Source of the DNA: Alphaproteobacteria bacterium UBA1908
Lineage (GTDB): Bacteria > Pseudomonadota > Alphaproteobacteria > Caedimonadales > UBA1908
Reading direction: 5' to 3'
NCBI GenBank assembly: GCA_002337525.1
Contig: DDGG01000028.1
Location: 1 to 20,792 of the forward strand
Length of the DNA: 20,792 bases
In this document: in pieces, positions 14,793 through 20,792 of the stretch
Layout: every line of letters starts with the position of its first letter
Numbering within the stretch: position 1 is the stretch's first letter
Program-made: the position numbers and the translations under genes
The notes under the pieces: generated by a model
What the model saw: only the letters and a program-made list of their open reading frames with translations
Told to the model about the DNA's origin: nothing
Databases searched by the model: none

Positions 14793-15335
14793 TTAGGCAA
14801 CTTTGATGACATCTTGCCCTTGTTGCCAGTTGCAAGGTGTTAACTCGCCTGTTTGAAAGGCTGTTAGAAGGCGTAGAGTTTCTTCTGCGTTACGACCTAC
14901 ATTTAAATCGTTGACGGAAACGTGACGGATGATACCTTCTGGATCAACAATATAGGTTGCGCGCAAACAAACACCTTCTTCATCATGTAAAATACCAAGC
15001 TCCCAGGAAAGTTCACGCGTAATATCCGATAACATGGGATAAGGCAAATTTTTCAGACCGGGGTGGTTATTACGCCAAGCAAGGTGAACAAACTCCGAAT
15101 CTGTACTGACACCATAAACCTGAGCATTCGCCCCTTTAAAACGTCCATCTAAATCACCATAGGCTGTAATCTCTGTCGGGCATACAAATGTGAAGTCCTT
15201 GGGCCAAAACATATAAACAGACCATTGTCCTTTATGGCTTTCATTATTAAACTTCTGGAAAGCATCGGCGATATTATTTGAAACAACACCTGTCATCTCA
15301 TACTCGGGGAATTTTTGACCAACAGTTAACATCAT
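14793..15335 (-). CDS. 2-Cys peroxiredoxin (AhpC/TSA family)
   Basis: Peroxiredoxins reduce hydrogen peroxide, alkyl hydroperoxides and peroxynitrite. The 180-residue protein has the peroxidatic Cys in FTFVCPTEITAYGDL (about residue 52), the catalytic Pro-x-x-x-Thr/Ser-x-x-Cys context, the GVSTDSEF strand, and a resolving Cys in TPCNWQQGQ (about 168), so it is a typical 2-Cys enzyme. The YF tail extension tied to overoxidation sensitivity is absent. Two in-frame ATGs adjoin; the first, at 15335, is six bases after GGAG and is preferred. It follows the flavoenzyme gene by 18 bases and ends at a good terminator, so the two form an operon. No AhpD or AhpF gene is nearby, so the reductant is unknown. 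Confidence 0.93.
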   Translation of the reverse strand: MMLTVGQKFPEYEMTGVVSNNIADAFQKFNNESHKGQWSVYMFWPKDFTFVCPTEITAYGDLDGRFKGANAQVYGVSTDSEFVHLAWRNNHPGLKNLPYPMLSDITRELSWELGILHDEEGVCLRATYIVDPEGIIRHVSVNDLNVGRNAEETLRLLTAFQTGELTPCNWQQGQDVIKVA

Positions 15336-15353
15336 TGAGGTCTCCTTCTACTT

Positions 15354-16751
15354 TTAATTGCCAGTTACAATGCGGTCAACCAGCTCTTTGACCGTTGGGA
15401 TAAAGCCATCCCGATAAAAAGGGTCATCTCTGAATTTATAGACATTATGACCTGCAAACATCAAATTATCATCAATACTGCCACCATGAGCAATATCTTG
15501 CAAAGATTTTTGAATACAAAAAGATCGTGGATCTGCTTTTTTACCCGTATTATAAGGCTCATGCTGGCTCCAGTTACTGAAACGGCAAGCAGATAAACAT
15601 CCCATGCAGTCAATCTGATCTTTCCTGATTTCCCGAGCTTTTGATGGTTCTACAAAAATTAAGGTTGAATCAGGTGTTCTAAGGGGTTCTGTAAAGCCGG
15701 CCTTTTCCCACTCTCCTACATGGGTACAATCTTCAGGTTTTATATAGACCTTTCTGCCGCGATTACCAATAGCATATTCTGCTGAATAGGTTTCACAGGG
15801 AACCGTTACGTAGGAAACCTGGTGTTCTGAACGCTCTTCAAGCTCTTTTAAAAAGTCATTTCTAACTGCAGATGAATAAAAGCCGGTAGGGCTAAATTGG
15901 TTCAAACTGACGTCCCCGGGGGCAAGAGTTGTAAGTTTTTTCTTCCACTCGGGAGAAATAGGACTTTCCTGAGTCAAGAGAGGGCGTGTGCCAAATTGAA
16001 AGGCAACAGGTCCAAGCTCTGGATTTCCAATCCAGTCAGACCAATCTCGTAAATACCAGACGCCCCCAGCCATAATAATAGGCGTTTGACCAAGACCAAA
16101 GGCGGCCATTTGATCTCGTAAGGCTTTTACTCTGGCATAGGGTGCCTCTGGTGTTGTAGGACTTTCACTATTCGAAAGTCCATTGTGTCCTCCCGCAAGC
16201 CAGGGGTCCTCATAAACAACACCTCCAAGTCCATCTGGTAATTTATGATATGATCTTTTCCACAAAGCTCGAAAAGCTCTCGCTGAAGAAACAATAGGAT
16301 AATAACTGACACCGTATCTTGAAGCAATTTCGGCAATTTTGTAAGGCATTCCTGCACCGCACGTGATGCCATGAACAAGTCCTTTTGCTCCTTCTAAAAC
16401 GCCTTCAAGAATTGGTTCGCATCCGCCCATTTCCCATAGAACATTCATGTGTAACCGGCCTTGACCCGATGAACGTTCATAGGCAATTTGTGCCTGCGCT
16501 ATGCCACCCTTTATCCCAAAATCAATGAGCTCTTTATGACGATCTCGCCGAGTTTTGCCTTTGTAGACAATGGGAACAAGATTTCCATTTTTGTCATAGC
16601 TATCTGCATTAACAGCTGAAAATGTTCCGATTCCTCCTGCTGCTGCCCAGGCTCCTGCAGTTTCACCTGTTGAAATAGAGACGCCTTTGCCACCTTCAAC
16701 GAGGGGTAGAACGTCGGAACCTGACATAAAGAGAGATGTTAATGACTTCAC
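15354..16751 (-). CDS. Nitronate monooxygenase / 2-nitropropane dioxygenase-like flavoprotein with C-terminal cysteine cluster
   Basis: The family uses FMN to oxidise alkyl nitronates, or serves as related TIM-barrel reductases. The 465-residue protein has the N-terminal start SGSDVLPLVEGGKGVSISTG, a glycine-rich core (EDPWLAGGHNG, 181-191), and the FMN-phosphate elements PIIMAGGVW (224-232) and FQFGTRPLLT (251-260). It is longer than most members because of a C-terminal region with a CxxCxxxC motif at Cys382, 385 and 389 and another Cys at 412 (DPRSFCIQ), which could hold an iron-sulfur cluster. Start is a GTG eight bases after AGGA; an ATG eight codons later (16727) has no ribosome site. 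The gene heads an operon with the peroxiredoxin, which suggests a redox or detoxification role. Substrate unknown. Confidence 0.85.
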   Translation of the reverse strand: MKSLTSLFMSGSDVLPLVEGGKGVSISTGETAGAWAAAGGIGTFSAVNADSYDKNGNLVPIVYKGKTRRDRHKELIDFGIKGGIAQAQIAYERSSGQGRLHMNVLWEMGGCEPILEGVLEGAKGLVHGITCGAGMPYKIAEIASRYGVSYYPIVSSARAFRALWKRSYHKLPDGLGGVVYEDPWLAGGHNGLSNSESPTTPEAPYARVKALRDQMAAFGLGQTPIIMAGGVWYLRDWSDWIGNPELGPVAFQFGTRPLLTQESPISPEWKKKLTTLAPGDVSLNQFSPTGFYSSAVRNDFLKELEERSEHQVSYVTVPCETYSAEYAIGNRGRKVYIKPEDCTHVGEWEKAGFTEPLRTPDSTLIFVEPSKAREIRKDQIDCMGCLSACRFSNWSQHEPYNTGKKADPRSFCIQKSLQDIAHGGSIDDNLMFAGHNVYKFRDDPFYRDGFIPTVKELVDRIVTGN

Positions 16752-17094
16752 TATAATTGTCCTATTACATTACAGCCTTGTTATGACTGCGGATTACTTC
16801 TGATGATCCCAAAGACTTTTTCTATCTTTCAGGATGGGATAATGACGACTCTGATGATATTTTTCAGAACTGGAAAACAAAAAAAATTGTTTTCGTGTCA
16901 TTACCAAATAGCACCATTTTTTATGGTGATCTGTTATAAAGAAAGTTTTATCCTATGAAAAAATGATGCTTTCTCCATCTATAAAGTTTTTTCAAATTTT
17001 TTCTTAATTATGTGCGATATAACTTTGATAACCAGGATTTAGAAAGGACGTATCTCATTCCTGTCCCGGTTATCTTAAGCTATTTTCCGGCGTC
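16752..17094. other. 343-base AT-rich spacer without a convincing gene
   Basis: This gap separates the pnp stop from the start of the flavoenzyme operon, both on the minus strand. It holds a small hairpin (CACCAT 16912-16917 with ATGGTG 16923-16928, TTTTT loop) and a larger inverted repeat at 17027-17074. No clear promoter for the flavoenzyme operon was found. A 38-residue plus-strand frame (16842-16958) is present but not convincing. Confidence 0.6.
17027..17074 (-). terminator. Long stem-loop downstream of pnp (possible terminator or mRNA 3' end)
   Basis: GATAACCAGGA (17027-17037) pairs with TCCCGGTTATC (17064-17074), eleven pairs including one G-T, around a 26-base loop that has its own AGGA/TCCT mini-stem. 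It lies 21 bases beyond the pnp stop codon. No T-run follows on the minus strand, so it is not a classical terminator. It may instead protect the pnp mRNA 3' end or act with Rho. Confidence 0.45.
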
Positions 17095-19236
17095 TTATCC
17101 ACCAGCTTTTGAAGAGCTCTCTCTAACTTCAGCGTTAATTTCTTCACCTGTTTCCTGATTAACAATTTTCATGCTCAAGCGTGACTTACCACGGTCGTCA
17201 AAGCCTGTTAGTTTAACAAAAACCTCATCGCCAAGATTGACAACATCAGTTACTTTTTCGACACGATCCTGGGCCAGCTGACTAATATGAACAAGACCGG
17301 ACTTGTTACCACAGTAGTCAACAAAAGCTCCAAAATCCATAATTTTAACGACTTTAGATTTGTAAATCTTGCCAACTTCAGGTTCTTCGGTAATGCCCTT
17401 GATTATGTTTAATGCTTTATCGATACTCGCCTGATTTGGGCCTGCAACCTCAATAAGGCCTTCTTCAGAAATATCTACCTTACAACCGGATACTTCGCAG
17501 ATTTCGCGAATGACTTTTCCGCCTGATCCAATGACATCCCTAATCTTGTCTTTATTAATTTGCAGGCTTTCAATACGGGGAGCATTTGTACTGACATCTC
17601 CTCGAGAGTCTGTCAGGGCAGAAGACATTTCTCCTAAAATATGGAGGCGACCATCACGAGCCTGGTTCAGGGCAACTTCCATAATTTCTTTTGTAATAGA
17701 CGTAACCTTAATGTCCATTTGAAGAGATGTCACACCATCTTTTGTACCGGCGACTTTAAAGTCCATATCCCCTAAATGATCTTCATCACCCAAAATATCG
17801 GAGAGCACAGCAAAGTCTTTCCCTTCCTGAATCAATCCCATAGCAATACCTGCAACTGGTTTTTCAAGAGGAACACCGGCATCCATCAACGCAAGAGATG
17901 TTCCACAAACTGTTGCCATCGATGACGAGCCGTTAGACTCGGTTATTTCCGAAACAGCGCGTACGACATAGGGAAAGGCTTCTTTATCAGGCATCATCGG
18001 GTTCAGAGAACGCCACGCAAGTTTTCCATGCCCAATTTCACGACGTCCGGGAGATCCTAAACGTCCTGCCTCACCAACGGAAAAAGGAGGGAAATTATAG
18101 TGCAACATAAAGCGTTCGCGGTACTCCCCTTCAAGGGCATCAACAACTTGTTCATCCTGGGATGTTCCAAGAGTTGCAACAACCAGAGCCTGTGTTTCAC
18201 CACGCGTAAAAAGAGCACTGCCATGAGTGCCCGGTACGACACCGACTTCTGATACAATGGGACGAACGGTTTCAAGGTCGCGACCATCAATACGTGATTT
18301 TGTTTTTAGAATATCTCCGCGTACAATTGTTTTCTCAAGTTTTTTGAATTGAGACAAAACAAGGCCGTCGGCAACATCTTCATTATCTTCAAAAAGAGAC
18401 AGGGCTTTCTCACGAAGATCCGAGATTTTCTGGCTTCGCGATTGTTTAACGGTATCGCTATAGGCAGCTCTTAAATCAGATTCCAGCTCTTTATGAAGAA
18501 TATCATAAACAGGTTTTTCTTCAGAGCTTTTATCTTCAATGACCCAAGACTCTTTTCCGCATTTTTGAGCCAATTTTTCAATCATATCAATGACAGGTTG
18601 AAAAGCTTCATGGCCAAAAACAACGGCCCCCAACATAATTTCTTCAGAAAGCTGTGATGCTTCAGATTCTACCATCAAGACACCTTCACGAGTCCCTGCA
18701 ACGGCCAGGTCAAGCTCGGAAGTTGTTATGTCATTGCCAACAGGATTGAGAAGGTAGTCGCCATTTTTATATCCAATGCGGGCTGCTCCAAGAGGCCCCA
18801 GAAAGGGTATCCCCGAAATAGCCAGAGCTGCTGATGCCCCAATCATGGCCACCATATCAGGATTGTTTTCAAGGTCATGACTTAAAAGGGTGCAAATAAC
18901 TTGTGTTTCGTTGCGGAAATTTTCGGGAAACAGGGGGCGAATCGGACGATCAATAAGACGAGAAGTCAGGACTTCTTTTTCAGAAGGACGACCTTCTCTT
19001 TTAAAAAAGCCTCCGGGTATCTTACCTGCTGCAAAGGCTTTTTCTTGATAGTGAACCGTTAAAGGAAAAAAATCAATGTCAGGCTTTGGCGTTTTTGCGG
19101 CGACAACTGTACAGAGAAGAGTCGTTTGACCATAAGTAATAACAACGGCCCCATCAGATTGGCGTGCTATTTTCCCTGTTTCGATGGACAGTGTTCGTCC
19201 ACCCCATTCTATTTCCTGACGATTAATTTGAAACAT
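17095..19236 (-). CDS. pnp: Polyribonucleotide nucleotidyltransferase (PNPase)
   Basis: PNPase degrades RNA 3' to 5' with phosphate, and can add tails in reverse, as part of the RNA-decay machinery. The 713-residue protein has the standard plan. First RNase PH core (1-220) with FFKREGRPSEKE and TSRLIDRPIRPLFP (91-104). A helical linker (about 235-305) is next. Second, catalytic RNase PH core (about 312-550) has TRGETQALV, the phosphate site ESNGSSSMATVCG and GDEDHLGDMDFKVAGT, with metal-binding Asp486 and Asp492. KH domain (about 553-615) with DVIGSGGKVIREI. S1 domain (622-690) with KIMDFGAFVDYCGNKSGLVH. ATG at 19236 has AAAGGA upstream at good spacing. It follows rpsO, the universal arrangement, after a 257-base structured spacer. 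Confidence 0.98.
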   Translation of the reverse strand: MFQINRQEIEWGGRTLSIETGKIARQSDGAVVITYGQTTLLCTVVAAKTPKPDIDFFPLTVHYQEKAFAAGKIPGGFFKREGRPSEKEVLTSRLIDRPIRPLFPENFRNETQVICTLLSHDLENNPDMVAMIGASAALAISGIPFLGPLGAARIGYKNGDYLLNPVGNDITTSELDLAVAGTREGVLMVESEASQLSEEIMLGAVVFGHEAFQPVIDMIEKLAQKCGKESWVIEDKSSEEKPVYDILHKELESDLRAAYSDTVKQSRSQKISDLREKALSLFEDNEDVADGLVLSQFKKLEKTIVRGDILKTKSRIDGRDLETVRPIVSEVGVVPGTHGSALFTRGETQALVVATLGTSQDEQVVDALEGEYRERFMLHYNFPPFSVGEAGRLGSPGRREIGHGKLAWRSLNPMMPDKEAFPYVVRAVSEITESNGSSSMATVCGTSLALMDAGVPLEKPVAGIAMGLIQEGKDFAVLSDILGDEDHLGDMDFKVAGTKDGVTSLQMDIKVTSITKEIMEVALNQARDGRLHILGEMSSALTDSRGDVSTNAPRIESLQINKDKIRDVIGSGGKVIREICEVSGCKVDISEEGLIEVAGPNQASIDKALNIIKGITEEPEVGKIYKSKVVKIMDFGAFVDYCGNKSGLVHISQLAQDRVEKVTDVVNLGDEVFVKLTGFDDRGKSRLSMKIVNQETGEEINAEVRESSSKAGG

Positions 19237-19258
19237 TCATTTTTTCCTTTGTACATAA

Positions 19259-19302
19259 GGGTCCAAAATATAAACAGGACCCGGGGTGGGCTTTTTTAGC
19301 CC
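19259..19302 (-). promoter_or_regulatory. Two stem-loops in the pnp leader
   Basis: GGGTCC (19259-19264) pairs with GGACCC (19277-19282), 23 bases before the pnp ATG, and GGGCT (19288-19292) pairs with AGCCC (19298-19302). On the minus-strand mRNA these sit back to back just before the ribosome binding site. They could tune pnp translation or decay. The second has an A-rich loop on the mRNA and no T-run, so it is not an rpsO terminator. Confidence 0.5.
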
Positions 19303-19326
19303 TCATTAGTTTAGTTTACAGTTAAG

Positions 19327-19417
19327 ATCAGAGATGCCTTTTAACGGCTTTCAAGCTTATGCATTCCATATGAGTGCCTGAAGACAGGCCCCTCATTTGT
19401 AAAAGACAACCTCTGAT
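19327..19417 (-). promoter_or_regulatory. Branched RNA structure in the rpsO-pnp spacer, candidate RNase III/PNPase control site
   Basis: An outer stem, ATCAGAG (19327-19333) with CTCTGAT (19411-19417), encloses a two-part hairpin: ATGAG (19370-19374) with CTCAT (19392-19396), then GCCTG (19376-19380) with CAGGC (19385-19389) and a four-base loop. In enterobacteria the same spacer folds into a stem-loop cut by RNase III, after which PNPase represses its own mRNA. The structures here are seen directly; the regulatory role is inferred from that parallel. Confidence 0.5.
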
Positions 19418-19493
19418 ATGTTACAGAAACTCAGAAAGTATTTCTCGTATAAGACCGCACTTTAAAGAGTTTTTGTTTGTGGCTCATCTATCT

Positions 19494-19763
19494 CTAACGG
19501 CGTAGTCCAAGACGTTTGATAAGGGTCTCGTAACGCTCTACGCTTTTGCTTTTTGCATAGCTTAAAAGCTTACGGCGCTGGTTGACCATCATTAAAAGGC
19601 CTCGACGAGAGTGGTTGTCTTTATGGTGCCCTTTAAGATGTTCAGTCAAATTACGAATACGCTCCGTTAATATAGCTACCTGAACCTCTGGAGATCCTGT
19701 GTCGCCTTCTTTTGTTGCATATTCTTTAACAAGTTCCGATTTTCTTTCCGGTGTAATCGACAT
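19494..19763 (-). CDS. rpsO: 30S ribosomal protein uS15
   Basis: uS15 binds the central domain of 16S rRNA early in 30S assembly and contacts the 50S subunit. The protein is 89 residues, the usual length, with the family signature TGSPEVQVAILTERIRNLTEHL, then HHKDNHSRRGLLMMVNQRRKLLSYAK and the C-terminal YETLIKRLGLRR. The ATG at 19763 is chosen; AAAGGAA lies at good spacing. A TTG one codon upstream is also open but unnecessary. It begins 14 bases after the truB stop and is probably cotranscribed with it. Confidence 0.97.
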   Translation of the reverse strand: MSITPERKSELVKEYATKEGDTGSPEVQVAILTERIRNLTEHLKGHHKDNHSRRGLLMMVNQRRKLLSYAKSKSVERYETLIKRLGLRR

Positions 19764-19777
19764 CAATTATTCCTTTC

Positions 19778-20674
19778 CTATATTTTAAGTAAACGTTCAG
19801 GCTTTATTTTCCCCTGAACAAGGTGTGCCAATGCAAAAATAAAACGATCAGGCCCCAGACAAGTTATAATGCTTCCCTGGCGTCCCTCATGAGGTATTCT
19901 CTCTATGGACACTTCAATCGCTTGACCTAAACAGACTTTTTTCTGTTCCTGGCTTGAGAGATCAAGAGCCGGGATGTCGTCCAGCACTGTCTCCAGCGAT
20001 AACACATGTTCCTTTATTAGCGCTTTTTTATCCAACATTTCAAGCTTTTCAAGTGAAACGGCGTTTTTTTCTTCAAAAGAACCTACTAAAAAGCGGCGAA
20101 TATGTCGCGCATAACCAAAAGTAGACAGGGATTCAGCTAGGTCCCTGGCAAGACTTCTGATATAAGTTCCTTTTCCGCAAAACACTCTAAATCGGCTTGC
20201 ATTGTGAGAAGGTGTTTCGCCTAGATAATCAAACTGTTCAATCATAACAGGGCGTTCTTGAAGGTCAACCATTTCCCCTCTTCGGGCCAAATCATACGCT
20301 CGCTTTCCCTGAACTTTTAAGGCTGAATACAAAGGAGGCTTTTGTAAAATTTTGCCACGGAAATTGGGGAGCGCTTTTTCAATGTCCTGAGGCGTAGGAC
20401 GTACATCAGATTGATCAAGAATTTCACCTTCCAAATCATCTGTTGAACGTTTTTCTCCCCAAACCAGATCAAAAGTATAACCTTTACGTTCTGACATTAC
20501 ATAGGAGACCGTTTTTGTTGCTTCTCCAAGAGCAAGGGGGAGAATGCCTGAGGCAAGGGGATCCAGCGTTCCTGCATGACCGACTTTCATACCTTGAAAA
20601 AAACGCTTAACAAGGCGGACAACATGTGTTGATGAAATGCCTTCGGGTTTATCAATAATGAGCCACCCCCGCAT
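19778..20674 (-). CDS. truB: tRNA pseudouridine-55 synthase
   Basis: TruB makes the conserved pseudouridine 55 in the T-loop of tRNAs and also acts as a tRNA-folding chaperone. The 298-residue protein begins WLIIDKPEGISSTHVV. It carries the catalytic motif GHAGTLDPLASGILPLALG with nucleophile Asp38, the GYTFDLVWGEKRSTDDLEG block, PPLYSALKVQGKRAYDLARRG, and RVFCGKGTYIRSLARDL. The C-terminus has a short PUA-like region. The ATG at 20674 shares its first base with the final base of the rbfA TGA stop (a TGATG junction), so translation is coupled to rbfA. The preceding in-frame TTG would put the start wholly inside rbfA. Confidence 0.97.
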   Translation of the reverse strand: MRGWLIIDKPEGISSTHVVRLVKRFFQGMKVGHAGTLDPLASGILPLALGEATKTVSYVMSERKGYTFDLVWGEKRSTDDLEGEILDQSDVRPTPQDIEKALPNFRGKILQKPPLYSALKVQGKRAYDLARRGEMVDLQERPVMIEQFDYLGETPSHNASRFRVFCGKGTYIRSLARDLAESLSTFGYARHIRRFLVGSFEEKNAVSLEKLEMLDKKALIKEHVLSLETVLDDIPALDLSSQEQKKVCLGQAIEVSIERIPHEGRQGSIITCLGPDRFIFALAHLVQGKIKPERLLKI

Positions 20675-20792
20675 CAAGTTGCTTTATTGTCCTTTTGGTT
20701 GTCCGATGTTACACCGGGGTCATCGGGAGAAGAACCTGAAAAATCAACGTGATCAGTTGAGGTTGGTCTTGCCAAATCACGTGCAACGCGCT
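20674..20792 (-). CDS. rbfA: Ribosome-binding factor A, C-terminal end (gene continues beyond window)
   Basis: RbfA is a cold-shock factor needed for late 30S maturation. Only the last 38 residues are present: RVARDLARPTSTDHVDFSGS then a polar, disordered tail (SPDDPGVTSDNQKDNKAT). The RVARDL stretch matches the end of the KH-like fold in alphaproteobacterial RbfA, and the position directly upstream of truB with overlapping stop and start supports the call. The 5' part lies outside the window. Confidence 0.75.
   Translation of the reverse strand, partial: RVARDLARPTSTDHVDFSGSSPDDPGVTSDNQKDNKAT

Noticed and set aside
16912..16928. CACCAT/ATGGTG hairpin considered as a terminator
   Set aside because: Only six base pairs, no T-run after it on either strand, and not placed at a gene end.
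16842..16958. 38-residue plus-strand open frame in the spacer between pnp and the flavoenzyme gene
   Set aside because: Short, AT-rich, with repetitive Lys/Phe content and no recognisable motif. The AGGA upstream could occur by chance.

Overview
The window is from an alphaproteobacterium with moderately AT-rich DNA. Several landmarks agree on this: a COQ9/'rpsU-divergently transcribed' gene facing away from rpsU, the rbfA-truB-rpsO-pnp order, an FtsK gene followed by a LolA-type gene, and a single long AcnA-type aconitase. The species cannot be named from sequence alone. No tRNA, rRNA, CRISPR array, insertion sequence or integrase was seen.

Left part (1-2012): the 3' end of a large surface or secreted protein gene on the plus strand. 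It has a cadherin-like repeat, a von Willebrand A domain with an intact metal site, RTX calcium-binding repeats and a type I secretion C-terminus, the end architecture of LapA-type adhesins. A strong terminator hairpin separates it from rpsU on the other strand.

2031-5400: rpsU (minus) and a COQ9-family gene (plus) diverge from overlapping -10 boxes. COQ9 converges on a CDP-alcohol phosphatidyltransferase gene (minus). A biosynthetic thiolase (plus) follows. Downstream of it is a 440-base poorly coding stretch holding what looks like the tail of a DUF805-type membrane protein.

5401-11798: all minus strand. In transcription order these are aconitase (acnA), a small lipoprotein-like gene of unknown function, then ftsK with its own promoter-like sequence, then a LolA-like lipoprotein carrier.

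11952-14705: a second type I secretion substrate (plus, 917 aa). It is built of about 47-residue beta-rich units arranged in a 141-residue higher-order repeat. It ends in a secretion-target domain whose last residues resemble those of the first protein. No type I secretion transporter gene is in the window, so the machinery must lie elsewhere.

14793-20792: minus strand. A nitronate monooxygenase-like flavoenzyme with a C-terminal cysteine cluster sits in a two-gene operon with a 2-Cys peroxiredoxin. The classical rbfA-truB-rpsO-pnp translation/RNA-decay cluster comes next, with a structured rpsO-pnp spacer of the kind that carries RNase III-dependent control in enterobacteria.

Most of the window is ordinary core genome. 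The accessory interest lies in the two secreted repeat proteins, the thiolase-lolA gap and the unknown gene after aconitase.
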